From Cryphonectria parasitica EP155 (Eukaryota > Ascomycota > Sordariomycetes > Diaporthales > Cryphonectriaceae): a DNA stretch of 64,000 nt. A model generated the notes under the pieces. That model did no database searches, had not been told where the DNA came from, and worked only from the letters and a program-made list of their open reading frames with translations. Shown one piece after another: positions 1 through 12,541 of the stretch. Numbering within the stretch: the stretch's first letter is position 1; each line of letters opens with the position of its first letter. The stretch lies in the NCBI RefSeq assembly GCF_011745365.1, contig NW_024468914.1:3622228-3686227 (forward strand). Reading direction: 5' to 3'. Both the position numbers and the translations under genes were made by a program.

Positions 1-17
1 GTAACAGAACAACTCAC

Positions 18-263
18 CTTGTCAAACCCAGCCAAGAGGCTCATGATCCGCCCCTCAACATCCTCCTTGCTCAGCGAGCCCCCAGCCGAATACGTCCTGA
101 CGGCACCCAGCTTCCAGGCCGCCGGCGACGCGACAACCTTCTTCACGACCATCGACTGCCGCAGAGCAGGTCTCGAGACGATGCTACCAAAGTTCCGGGC
201 GGCAGAGGGTGCGACTCGTCTCGCGGCGGCGGCGCTGGTGCGGAGGGCGGCGGTGCGGAACAT
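18..263 (-). CDS. Mitochondrial acyl carrier protein, complex I ACP subunit (5' exon, cut by window edge)
   Basis: First exon only: ATG at 263, 82 codons, ending at a GTGAGT donor at 17, so the rest lies left of the window. The exon encodes an arginine- and alanine-rich mitochondrial presequence (about residues 1-60) ending in RTYSAGG, then the start of helix 1 of an acyl carrier domain (SKEDVEGRIMSLLAGFDK). This matches my memory of the Neurospora mitochondrial ACP, a matrix protein that carries acyl chains on phosphopantetheine for mitochondrial fatty acid and lipoate synthesis and is also a complex I subunit. The DSL attachment serine would be in the missing exon. The gene lies on the same strand as another complex I gene 0.6 kb away. 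Family call fairly sure; subtype rests on the presequence and helix 1 only. Confidence 0.8.
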
Positions 264-1889
<1,626 letters not shown>

Positions 1890-3775
1890 CGTGAGTGTGG
1901 TGAATGTTGTCGCGATGGGGGTTGGAGTTGGATGGTTGCTGTCGTCGATGGGTAGGCGGAATGATCTCGAAAAGGGTTGGGCTGGCCTGTGAGGAGAAGC
2001 TTCTTTTCCGAGCAGCTGGCAACTCCTCCTGGACCAAAGAATGAAGTCGCGGCCAGAGAGTCCCAGAGGCGACAGTGAACCAATTGACCCAAGATACGTT
2101 GTCGGAGAAGATCAAACTTGGAGTCGAGGGGGTTTCTGGCCGAGAGATGAAGTTTCGAGTCCTCCCTTCTAGCGGCAGGCGGCGGTGGTCGGTCGGTGGC
2201 GGAAGTTGAGCTTGCCCTGGCGACGTCGACGAATGGGCAGTCTCGGGCCTGAGCTGTTTTTGGCGGGCATTACAAAGGGCGTCAATTGATTGGTCGGAGC
2301 TGCAATGGCTGTGATGCGGGTTGCCGCACAGAGCTGACAACGATCCGTGCGCGGCTGGGAGGGAAAAAATAGGCTAAGTCTATTTGTTTCGTCCCACACT
2401 ATCAGCAAAGTCAAGAGATGGCCAGAGGCGTAAATAATAACCTCGGTGGACTGGCTAAATCGCAAAGCTGGCCTTTCGGAACCTTACAGATAGCTGTTTG
2501 TTGGAATTGGATTAATCTGTTCAAACTATTCAGACTTTCAAATTACAGAGTCAAAGGTTTGCAAAATTCACATAACTTGCACGGGCTGACTGACTAATAG
2601 CAGAAAATACCAACCTCGGTGCTCTGTTGATTACCTGCGAGCCCTGCGAGGCCCATCTCCTCCGCTACATCCATAATAGGATACCGAGTTGCTCATGTCA
2701 CAAAATTGAGCAGGAAATGATCGTCTGTATTGGGCAGTAGATTAGATTTCATGGACAAGGATATTGGAGTACTTTCTGTCACACAGGTGATCAATTATCA
2801 CACGTTCGCATCAGCTGCAACCTTACATCCCCACACTGTCATTTGTTGAATGTTCTACCTCATGTTTCCTCTGCTTGTTCAGTGTGATAATTTATTTCTC
2901 TTTCTCGTTTCTTCTATTCGTCCAGAGCAGAGGTTGGCTTATTTTCATGTATTTGGGCCAGGCCAGACTCCTCTGATCTCGTACCCAGCTGGGCTTGTTG
3001 TCTTCGCTGCCTCCATCGCCCTCATCCAAACCGAAATCGGTCTAGATCTTCCCAAACAACTTTGCAAGTTCTCCCAATTCATACTCAAGTAGTCAGATGC
3101 TATTACCCATCTCTAAAGCCTCCTTCAGATCTCCGCCTGTCTTGCAATACACTGTCGTTACAAAGCGGACCCCGGTAGCCAAAAACCCTAAGGTCGAGGA
3201 GTGTTCGAGCGAGGAAGATCGTCGCTGGTAGGGCAAAGTCACATCGTGTCCTATTTGTCGACGGTGAGTATCAAATGGCTTGGACGTCGAGCATGACCAG
3301 TCACAAACAAGACCCACACCATGTCCAGATGGCAGACCGCGGCATGAGCAATTGACATTGACGGGCAAGACCTTTGACCAAAATCTAGCAACAACACCCG
3401 TCGGTACTCCGATGTACATCTCTCCAGAATTCTTTCACACTTCTGGAGAACCTTGGGAGGTAACGTTTAAGCTTCGGGAGGAAAGTTTTGGGAAGGGAGG
3501 TTTTGGTAGACAATATACAATTATAGACTACTTGAGAATCTCGATTCTGGGTTCACGACAACATGAATCCTCGGTCCGCTAGTGGTCGCTCTATGCTATC
3601 CTGCTTTGTGCTCTATACGAAGAAGAAGAGGAGAAGAAGAAAAGAAAGAAAGAAAATCCAACGCTTGATCCAGAAGTCGCCAAACACAAATGCTGCAACG
3701 GGTATCCTCGCGTCTCTAATATGTATAGTAAACAAACTTGGACAATAAGCATCACATCGTCTTGCCGTAAGCGAA
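1890..3775. other. Intergenic, 1.9 kb
   Basis: No intact gene recognised. It contains the promoter of the 23 kDa subunit gene (to about 2.4 kb), an AT-rich middle, a short kinase-like fragment at about 3280-3500 and a purine-rich tract (GA/A) at 3620-3660 near the 3' end of the next gene. Confidence 0.5.
3280..3500 (+). pseudogene. Possible protein-kinase fragment
   Basis: An open stretch encodes TTPVGTPMYISPEF at 3391-3432, which looks like the end of a serine/threonine kinase activation segment (T-x-VGTPxYxSPE). About 20 residues later comes a glycine-rich GKGGFG stretch resembling a kinase P-loop. In an intact kinase the glycine loop comes before the activation segment, and I see no HRD or DFG motif nearby. 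At most this is a rearranged remnant. The frame has no ATG, only a TTG at 3280. Chance resemblance is possible. Confidence 0.25.
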
Positions 3776-6009
3776 TCAGAAGCTCCTCTCCCACGCCTGC
3801 CACCAAATTCCCATGTTGGCTGCCACTACCAGGTCCAGCATCTTCAGCCCTTCATCGTGCACGAGCAGCTTGCCCAACTTGGCACGGGTCCCCCTGTTTC
3901 CTCCACCCGCCCTCTCTCTCCCCAGCCCGCTAAAGTCAAACACCGGCTCGTCGTCCTCATCCTCATCCGCCTCTTGCCCGTCCGCGGCTACCTTCTCCCT
4001 CCCGCCCGGACTCTTCACCAGCATCCTGCCAAGGCCCTCCACCACCTCCTTGGCCGCGCGCTCGCGGTCTTCCTTGGACCCGAAGAGGTCTGTACTCGGC
4101 AGGCTGAAGCGCAGCTCGCTCACATCGACTTTATCGCTCATTGACCCTGCAAGGCTTGCACTCATGCCCCTCGACCTGCCGCGCTTGCGGCCGCTGTCGG
4201 CGGCGGTAGACGAGGCGGCGTCGCGGAGAGCCTGGGCCGCGACGAGGGGGTTAAAACCCTGCGACGTAGTATTGCGTGTGTGTCGGCACTTGAGGGAGCG
4301 ACCGTTGGAGGCTGTGCGAAAGTCGCACTGCCCATCCCAGGGAGAGGTAAACGTGTAGCCCTTGGGTCTGAGGCCTGGACCAGGGGTCTGGAGGGCAGGT
4401 TGATCGTCCGCCGCTGCCGCCTTGTGTGTCGCATCGACATGCCCCTCGTTCTGTCCGTGGTGAGGGTGGGTCATGGTAGGGAAGTAAGAGGAATCGGCTG
4501 ATGCAGTCGAGGCACCGCTGTCCTGCCGTTGGTGGGATGACACCTTGGGCGGCGGGTGGAGCGGCTCGCCGAGGTGATCTGTATCACTGGTACCGGTTCC
4601 GCTCCGGTCGCGCTTCCGCGAGGCAAACACCTCCTTCAAGTTATGCGTCCACGTCTTGCCGTACGTCATGACCACCTGCCTTCTGAACCCGCCCTCGCTC
4701 TCCTCGTGGTTCCCGCCGGCAGCTGCGTCCTCCTCCTGCTGCTGCGCCTGCATCTTGGCCGCCAGCTCCTTCATGTTCTGCGCCAAATTCCCCCCCGCAG
4801 AGCCTGGGCGTGCGGCATCAAAGTTAACCTTGGGAAGAGTTGTGGTGAAATCGCGAAATCGCGCGTACCCACTCGTCTCGATGTGGATATTGATAGCCGG
4901 ATACCCACGTGGGTACTGTACAATGGGTAGTGCGTCTGGATGATTCGGATCGTGGTAAACAATCGTCGACTGGTATGAGGAGACCTTTCCAATGTTCCAT
5001 TGGTGTCCTGTCCCTGGGTTGCGGCGAATAATGGTCAGCGAAAAGGGCGTGAACGGTTTCTGCTGTTTACTCCATGGTGACGGAGAGCGGCTTGGGGTCA
5101 CTGGGCTCTGCAGCGCAGGGCTGTGGGTGGCGCGTATCTCGTCGAAGCTTCGCGGTGGAAGCATGGCGTCGAGGCGCAGTGGCGGGGCTGTTGGCCTTGG
5201 TGGGATGACCGGTCTCACCTCCTCAGGTGTTGGAGGCGTTACTGGTCTGACAGCTTCTGAAGGTGGAGGAGGCAGGTTTCCGACCAGCGATGGCGGGTCA
5301 GCCATCTGCCGTGGTCCAAGAGGCTTCCTGGCTATCGGTGCAGACGGAACAGGCACCTTGACAGGACGTGGTGGTGATGATGCTGCGGACAAGTCGGCTG
5401 GCTGCGCGAGGGTCCGCGTCGGGTCTCCTCCTCCCACTCCTCCCCCTCCCCCAATGGGAACATTCTCCTTGGTGGCCTGGAGCGATGGTTGATCGAGCGG
5501 TACGACTCTTTTCAGGTCATCGGTATTTATGCTGTCCATCGTAGGCGTCTCCAATACCGGTTGCTGGGCCACACCGGCGGATGTCGGCACAGGCTTCCTG
5601 ATGATCCTGCGCTCCTGACTCCTGGTCGAGTCCATGCTTGCCCTTGGTGCATCTTCATGTTTGTGAGACCTTGGGGCCAGCAGTTCGTCTCCCAGATTAT
5701 CCAGATGGATGTAATAAAGTGAGTTGGCCACATCCTCCCCCGTCACATTCTTCCTCTGTGGCTTGAAAGTTGACAAGATGACGTCTGACAGTTGACGTTG
5801 AGATGTTAGTTGACTGAACCCCTTTCCCCCCTCCTCTTCTGATCTTATGAGCGGGATGAGTGCTCACCGCGTGATCCAGGCACTCGTGATATATATAGAC
5901 AGAGAGTTTCATGCCTTCCAACTGGGTTGATAGGGTACTGTGGAGGATGTGCAGCCAGCTGGTTGATGGCAGAAAGCGACTTGGCCTCGATTTGGGTCGG
6001 AGCCGCCAT
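3776..6009 (-). CDS. Conserved fungal protein of unknown function, 716 aa
   Basis: Two exons, 6009-5868 and 5784-3776. The single intron has donor GTGAGC and acceptor CAG. The join gives SRVPGSR then DVILSTFKP, closing a compact N-terminal domain (about residues 1-75) that I have seen in other Pezizomycotina proteins but cannot name. The centre (about 110-290) is proline- and serine-rich and low in complexity. A second conserved-looking block (about 300-420) begins PFTPFSLTIIRRNPGTG and contains WNIGKVSSYQ. A third block (about 530-560) reads GYTFTSPWDGQCDFRTA. An acidic stretch, EADEDEDDEP, lies near 660, and the protein ends IWWQAWERSF. No signal peptide or membrane segment is seen. A cytoplasmic or nuclear scaffold would fit, but that is inference. 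The start is the first ATG in the upstream exon. Confidence 0.8.
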
Positions 6010-8308
6010 GACGAAGAATAACCACGACGACCGCACTTTGCTGAGAGCGCAGATGAGGGAGGTGGTCGATGTTGAGTAAGAATGGGGAGGCTTTTTCAAT
6101 GAACGAGGCCAGTGGTCTGTCACTCGGCCCTGGCAGTCGGAAGAATTCCTTCTCAAGGTGTCTCGTATGTTGGGTTGTCAAGCTTGAGCTTTGCGTTTGG
6201 GTTTAGGTTGAGTTTGGGCTGCAGCAAATAATTAAGCTCAGTCTGGCAGCTCACTGCCACTAGCAGGTGGTTGGGGCCTGCAAAAGTGCCAAGTCGACGC
6301 CTCAGTCCAAGCGTCTGGGTCCTGGTGGGGGTCCCCTGCTTTTCTTTACTTTTTTTTTAGGGGCGGGTAGGGCCTTTTGGAGGCGCTGACGACGGGTGGT
6401 CCACCCCACTAAGCATGCCGGTAGAGGGGCACCCGTGGCAGTACTGGACACGTGCTGGGGTGCTGGCTCACTGCAGGCTCAGGGATAGGGAAATGCGTAG
6501 GGGACCCCCATTCAGGCTCCCTCAACTGTGTTTGAACTTTTAGTGTGCCTATAGTGGACTGGTGTCCTGCCCTGCTTGTCTTTCGATTGTCGGTGTCGTC
6601 GTTTGTTTTCCCCCTTCCTTTTTCTTCACTTCTTCCATCGTCGAACCGTGCAACAACGACAAACGAGACGGGACGAAGAAAAGCAAGCAGCACAAGGTGG
6701 CGCAGCAATATGCAGACTACCGAAAGGTGTACGAGATTTCGCGTCCAACGTGTCCAACGTGGTCAAATTCCAAGCCGCAGCCCGGGCGGCAAAAAGGCCT
6801 CGTCATCTGACGACAAATCTACCCAGGCACGCAGGCTTTGGGCAAGCACAGCGGAAGAACCGCGAAAAAGGGGGGCTGTGAAATAAGCAAAGCCGTCATA
6901 AACTTGCTTCTCACTTCAACTTTATTAATTCCACAGCAGCCAAGCAATATCCCATCTACCTAGCCTCCTCCGTTGGCTGACGATCTCAACAACCTTAGGA
7001 TCCGAGAATCCCGAACTGACCATCTGTTAGTTACACGGACTCCTTTATACGGCCGGCACGGGCATGCCACGAGGGCGGATCCTGAAACCTTGTGCATTAC
7101 ATCACTCATCTCAGTTATCAGACGTCAGTCTCACCTGCCAAATCCCATCGAAGACCACAAGTGACGACCACAAGAGACTCACTCGTGTTCCTCGACCTAT
7201 TCATTGATCGATTCATAGGCATGGGGCCAGCGTACCTTTTGTAAGGTCGTCAACCGTCCACAACTAATCACATACTTCTAAAGTGAACATGCCGAGGGAC
7301 GAAACTGACATCGCGTGCAGCCAAAATCATGCATCTCAGCTTCTCTACCAAACCCTGAAACATTCTTCTAGGCTCAGCAGTGGATGTCAAAGCCAGCCCA
7401 CCCACTTCCTCGTCGCTGATGGGACTCTGGGGCGGTGACACGTCGCATTTACGACAGGATGGCTTCCACGTGCGTACAGCATCACTTTTGGCCAGCTAAT
7501 AATACGCTTCTTCTTCTGTTCTCTGTTTCATTTTTCTTACTCTCTTCTTTTTCTAATTAATTGATTCTTGCGCACCTTGCGAATCTCAGTGTCAGCAGCC
7601 ACGTTCACGCCTCCTCGTATCCAAAGGGAACCGAGAGCGTCGCCAGTGAGACAGACGTAATGACTCTTCCTCAGACCTCTATATGCTTGTTGAAAACGTC
7701 ACCGCAGGGCAGCACAAGGTCAACACAGAGAGGTGTTCATGGATTGTTGGACCCAATTCATAAAACATGACTGTGGCCACGGCCAGGTGTCAACATCTGT
7801 TGAAGCCACGACAGGAGATCCTAGCGGTATCGTAGACCATCTATCGTATTCTGATCCGTCATTGACTGCGCGATACCTTCTGCTCTTGTCCTCGGGAGAA
7901 AAACAATGGCTCTGTTTCTCACTTCAGACTCTAGCCACGAAAGCCAGTTCAGTATTGTTACCTCTGGCACAATCTCATTGTCACCTCGTCCATAGCAGTC
8001 GATTTGTTGCAGAACAGCACCTGTGTTAACCCACTCTTGCCATTCGGACAGCCTGATGACAGTCGTGAATGGGTGCTGCCGACAGCTTCAGAATGTTCAA
8101 GTTTGACGACATTGTTTTGCAACAGTCCAGACTAGAAACTCAGGATCGAATATGTATATATATCTACACGAAATTCATGCCTCACCAAGGAACTTTTCCC
8201 GTGTGTCATTCATCCTTCGCTACGCATACCACACACACACACTACGATACATGCTGTCGACACCGGCCGACCATCCACAGTCTTCGAACTGACCAACAGT
8301 TTTCGACC
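6010..8308. other. Intergenic, 2.3 kb between divergent genes
   Basis: A divergent promoter region. It has CT-rich tracts near 6.6 kb and 7.5 kb and a (CA)n run at about 8228-8242, in the likely 5' leader of the RING-like gene. Open frames near 6.55-6.88 kb are basic and low in complexity, overlap one another and show no family pattern. I see no RNA gene. Confidence 0.5.
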
Positions 8309-9769
8309 ATGTCTCAACAACAACAATCTGCAGCCCCAGTACCCAACCCTAGCCAGGGGAGTGAGACCACTGCGGCTAACTTGATCAGCGACCTACGCAG
8401 ACGCCTCGATGCCCACATCGAGGCCGGGGACCCGGGTGTACAAGCTGTCGCAGCTCTGGTGCTGGGCCTACCTTATTTCACCTCCCACTGTCCTGGCTAC
8501 AACTTCATTCTGCGCCAGCCCAGATCCTTCATCGACTTTTGCAGGATCAAGACTCGCCTTGAGTCCCCAATTCCCCCTTATGAGTGGGATGATCCTCGAT
8601 TCGTCACTGCGGAGGAATGGTCCGAGGACGCCATTGACATCCACCACTTCATCTATGTCCACCTGGTCACGCTCGGCCTGGTCAACGATCCCAGCTACCG
8701 CGTCCTGCTGCGGCAACCCACCCAGGGCCTCAGGACACCGCTTCCAGGAGAACTCACGAACGCACACTTCACGCCCACCTTCCTCTCCACCATGGTCGAT
8801 CTCATGACCTCTGTCTCAGCGCCCAGCCCGGACTGCAATGTCTGGGGGTTTGAAATCCTGGGCAGACAGGAGGCTCTACGCCAAGTGGCTCGGGAGATGA
8901 TCAATCCGGAGATGCGCTTTCTCCGGCACCCCAGAGTCAGAAGGCACGTTGCAACCCTTTGGAACAAAATCCGGCGATTGGACCTCTTCTCGCCTCCGGA
9001 AAGCCTCGTGGATGAAGCAGAGGCTGTGGTCCTCGCTGACCCTGACCGTCTGAGCTCGGTCATGGATGAAGCTGGCTTTCACGTCTTTGCGGAGATCGTC
9101 CGAAGCGATGACCCAAGCGATCGCGAAGCCTGGCACAGGTTCGCGGGCACGGAGGGATATGATGATGAGAGCCTTCCGGATGCTGATGATCGCGTCTCCC
9201 CTGACGGCGAGGACGAGGACATGCCTGATAACTCTGCATCTGACTCTGGCACCATGTCTATCGACGATGAAGCTGAACTTGACGTTGACGTTCGCAGAAT
9301 CGAGGCTGTATATGCACGACTATGGCGAGAGGCTATTGAACTGTATCGCAACAACGACATCGACCCACCGAGCCCCACGGGCACTATCGCCGACTTCATT
9401 TTCCAGGACATCCGGGATCATGCAATGCAAGCTGGACTCACCGCTACCGATGCCATCGGCTTCGAAGAATTTGGTAACGTGGGCATGGACGACGAGCCGT
9501 TCCCAGGCTTCCAAGGCCGGTCCCCCTCCACCTCTGCAGCAACTGCACAGGTCGATGACGGCAACGACGGTGGGTCAGCTTTTGACTTTGACAACGAGTG
9601 CGTGTTCTGCACCTCGCAGTTCCTGGCTGATGGGGTCAATGCTGCTGACTTTCCCGACCATGAGCCCATGCGCAAGCTCCTCTGCGGCCACCTGGTCGGT
9701 GCTGTCTGCTTTGCTGCCTACTCGCGCAACGAGCGCTGCCCTTTCTGCTCCACTCCTACTCAACAGTGA
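8309..9769 (+). CDS. Protein with C-terminal RING-like zinc finger, 486 aa
   Basis: Intronless. The ATG at 8309 is the first that leads into a protein-like sequence; upstream in-frame codons look like leader. The first 270 residues or so are helical and unrecognised. Residues about 275-360 are acidic (DDESLPDADDRVSPDGEDEDMPD). The C-terminus has C431-x2-C434, then C459-G-H461, C467 and C477-x2-C480, the spacing of a RING finger. The fifth ligand, between H461 and C467, is occupied by Gly464, and the second cysteine pair is not obvious, so the finger is short or degenerate. Many mould RING proteins have a CGHxxGxxC variant, so ubiquitin ligase activity cannot be excluded. Unknown partner. Confidence 0.8.
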   Translation: MSQQQQSAAPVPNPSQGSETTAANLISDLRRRLDAHIEAGDPGVQAVAALVLGLPYFTSHCPGYNFILRQPRSFIDFCRIKTRLESPIPPYEWDDPRFVTAEEWSEDAIDIHHFIYVHLVTLGLVNDPSYRVLLRQPTQGLRTPLPGELTNAHFTPTFLSTMVDLMTSVSAPSPDCNVWGFEILGRQEALRQVAREMINPEMRFLRHPRVRRHVATLWNKIRRLDLFSPPESLVDEAEAVVLADPDRLSSVMDEAGFHVFAEIVRSDDPSDREAWHRFAGTEGYDDESLPDADDRVSPDGEDEDMPDNSASDSGTMSIDDEAELDVDVRRIEAVYARLWREAIELYRNNDIDPPSPTGTIADFIFQDIRDHAMQAGLTATDAIGFEEFGNVGMDDEPFPGFQGRSPSTSAATAQVDDGNDGGSAFDFDNECVFCTSQFLADGVNAADFPDHEPMRKLLCGHLVGAVCFAAYSRNERCPFCSTPTQQ

Positions 9770-10694
9770 GTGCTCATCTGTGGAAGAGACAAGGCATTAC
9801 ACTCAGACGGCACCTCGTAAGCGTGGGATTGATCGCTCTCTCAAAACCAGCAGGCCTGGCAATTTGACCGCTCTTTAAAAGAAGGGGGTGAAGGACATCT
9901 TCGATCCCCTGCACAATAGACTGTAGACTTCTCTCTTTGAGTAATGAAACTTTGATGGACCTTTGAACAAACATGACTTGCACCTAAATCATATTTCTCT
10001 CTTGTGACTTACCTTTCTCGAACTACTTACCAAGCCCAAGATAACTCAAAGGATTCCAACCACGCCTGCTGGCTGACAGCCAGACAGACAGTCAAAGACA
10101 GAGAGTCAGCTTGTTAATTGCTTTGTGTGTAATCGCCTTAATTGAATTTGGGTTCGTGGGAGTCTCGATTGGCACGGGTCCTCATCACAGGCCCTGGCTG
10201 CTCCGTCGCCGGACGTTCAGGTTTCGGCCCCCACACAGATTCCCAATTCTCATAAATTGAATTCGATCGCGATGGTTTACCATTGGTCATTCTCTTTCTT
10301 TTGCCTGGATAACTGGGCATGATACATGCTGCGGCCTTGCGAACGAGGCCAGCTCCTCCGCGGCCCACAACGCTGCTCGTCTATCCTCTGAACGGCCCCC
10401 GCGGTCGAACTGCCTGGTCCGGCCCGCAGCGGTGCTTGGAACTCTTGTTTCAAAACACAACGTATGGTCCTGGACGCTCAATCCAGAGATGCAGCCCCCA
10501 TCTATCAAGTATCCATCTTACCCTGGTTCGGTATCCCAATGCGCCTGAGGCATAGCCCTCTGGACGGCCTGATGATGAGCAAGGCGTATAAATCGTCAGG
10601 CAAGAAAGCCAGGTGACCTCGTATTCTTGAATTCTCTTCTTTGTCTCTCTCTTCGTTTCCCAACGCACTATGTCAAGTACGAACGGACTCGACA
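9770..10694. other. Intergenic, 0.9 kb
   Basis: No convincing gene. A minus-strand frame at 10320-10138 begins MPSYPGKRKR and contains NSIYENWESVWG. It is 60 codons, basic and odd enough to note, but it has no recognised relative. The last 80 bases are CT-rich, as expected just upstream of the next gene. Confidence 0.4.
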
Positions 10695-11501
10695 ATGGTC
10701 CTGATTAGCGTTCCCCAGCGGATAGACTGTTCTGTCCAGTGGCCCCGCGGTCCCACCGCAGGTCCCTGGACAGAACACCATATTCATATCAGCCAGGTCC
10801 CCCGCCACGAGAACTGGAAGCACGTCCTCGAGAGCAGTGACGTCTTTCACTGCTTCCACAAAATGTGCGCCGACTTCTTGGACAACAGCAGCCGTCGGAA
10901 CCTGCCGGCTGATTTGGAGGACTTTGTGGCGGGCGAGCGGAAGGCCTATTTTAAAGCCTTTGCGGCTGCTCAGAAGAAGGTGAGCTTATAAATGAGGGGA
11001 TTCCGTTCCACTTTTCTTTTTCTCTTTCTTTTTTTCTTTTCTTTCTCTCGCTGCTGGCCTGTGGTCAAAAACAAAACAAGAGAAACATTGTGCTCAACAA
11101 GATGACAGGTCCAGAAACGCAAGGTGGACACCGTCCGCCACGTGAGCTCATTCACGGAGAGGGTCAAGATGCTGCACTGTTACATGGACACCGTCCCTGC
11201 TGGGTGGGATACGCGGCGCACCGCCAGGACCAGGTTCCGACACGGTCCTGTGCTTGAGGCGTACGGGATCGAGCTTGGGGCGGAATATGCCTATCGATAC
11301 GTGCGCCACAATAGAGTCCCTGGGAACGAGCGGGAGCGGCTTGCTATGGGCGACCAGCTGCGGGCTCTGGTGGGCGACTTGAAGATGTCTCGAGGGGTGG
11401 GGCGGCGTGTGGTTCATGGTGATAAGCGTGACGATGGGTTTGAGGGTGAGATGGATATGATGATCGAGATGTGGGCTCGTCGAAGCATCGTATCGGAGTA
11501 G
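10695..11501 (+). CDS. Hypothetical protein, 225 aa, two exons
   Basis: Exons 10695-10979 and 11109-11501. The intron has donor GTGAGC, a long CTTT-rich tract and acceptor ACAG; a second in-frame CAG six bases further is an alternative. The ATG at 10695 is the first in this frame. The protein is soluble, rich in Arg, His and Trp, with a KAYFKAFAAAQKK helix at the exon junction and no signal peptide, membrane segment or familiar motif. I do not recognise it. Frame closure across a well-formed intron is the main support that it is real. Confidence 0.55.
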
Positions 11502-12541
11502 GCGACTGTAAAAACTTCAAGTTTCATGTATTCAAGATTTGTACCTTAGTGCCTTTGTGCGGCATTCAATGCAGACATTCTCCTCTTGGGTCTTATGAAA
11601 ATGTTGAAAGAGTCTGAAAAAGCCTCTTGATTATTTTCCAAGATGTAGCTTCATTGGCTCATCTACTGGATTAGAACTCAACTCAATAATGGGTACTTTG
11701 TGATGGGTTGCGCTTCGACTCTATTCGTATCCCCTCATCATCCGCATATGATACAAATTGTACCGAGAACAAACTGGTGGCGATGAAATGTCCAAGCTTG
11801 AACACCATTTGGCCTTCTCAAATAGCAACTTCTGCTTCCTTTTCAACTCCAAACTCATCCTGGGATAGGTCCGGCAGGTGTTTATAGGTATGCGGTCAGC
11901 ATATTCTTGTGTATCTATTCTATAGGCTCGGTATATGCTGCAGTTGTGGACCAGCGCCATCTTGTAATCTCGGCTGCCGGCATAAATGGGTTCTGGTTAC
12001 TCAGACGATTCTAAATGTGCAGAAAAGTGATTTTCCACCTCTCGGGTGAAATCTTGCAAGCTGCGCGTGCCCACAGGCATCAGAAGTGTTTGTCTGCAGG
12101 CTAAGTTGGAGGGAAAACAACCGGAGACGGTTAAATACGACTGACCACTCGCAGCGCAGCTGGCAGTTGTACCCTGTGTTTGTTCTGTGTACTTCCATAC
12201 AAAGCATCAGCAAGGGCCCTGAACACTTGAGCCGCTAATGCTCAGAATACCAAGACTGTGCTAATTTATCCTGGGGAAATCTGGGGTTTCCTTCAGGTTA
12301 TTCCGTACAGCCGGTTCGCCAGAGCCCGCATAGATGGGGCAAAAGCGAATTAGCTAGCAATGCATAATCATGGCAAGCTAGAAAAACTATGACGCTCGTA
12401 CTCTTCTTTTGTTGCAGTGTACTATTGTTATTACTATATGAGAGCCTGGTCGCTGCCTCCCGTCAGATGGCGAGTTCGAAGAGCAACTGGACTGTCGACT
12501 TTCGTGAACTCGGCATGACTCCTCTCATCGACAGTGGCCGC
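11502..12541. other. Intergenic, 1.0 kb
   Basis: No gene recognised. In-frame upstream ATGs for the carboxylesterase at 12389, 12467 and 12515 lie here; the first would add a hydrophobic leader ahead of the chosen signal peptide. The sequence GTCAG just before the 12467 ATG could also be a splice acceptor. Confidence 0.45.

Noticed and set aside
5774..5776. Start of the 716-aa gene at the TTG at 5776
   Set aside because: Not an ATG; a clear intron links this exon to an ATG exon at 6009 that completes a conserved N-terminus.
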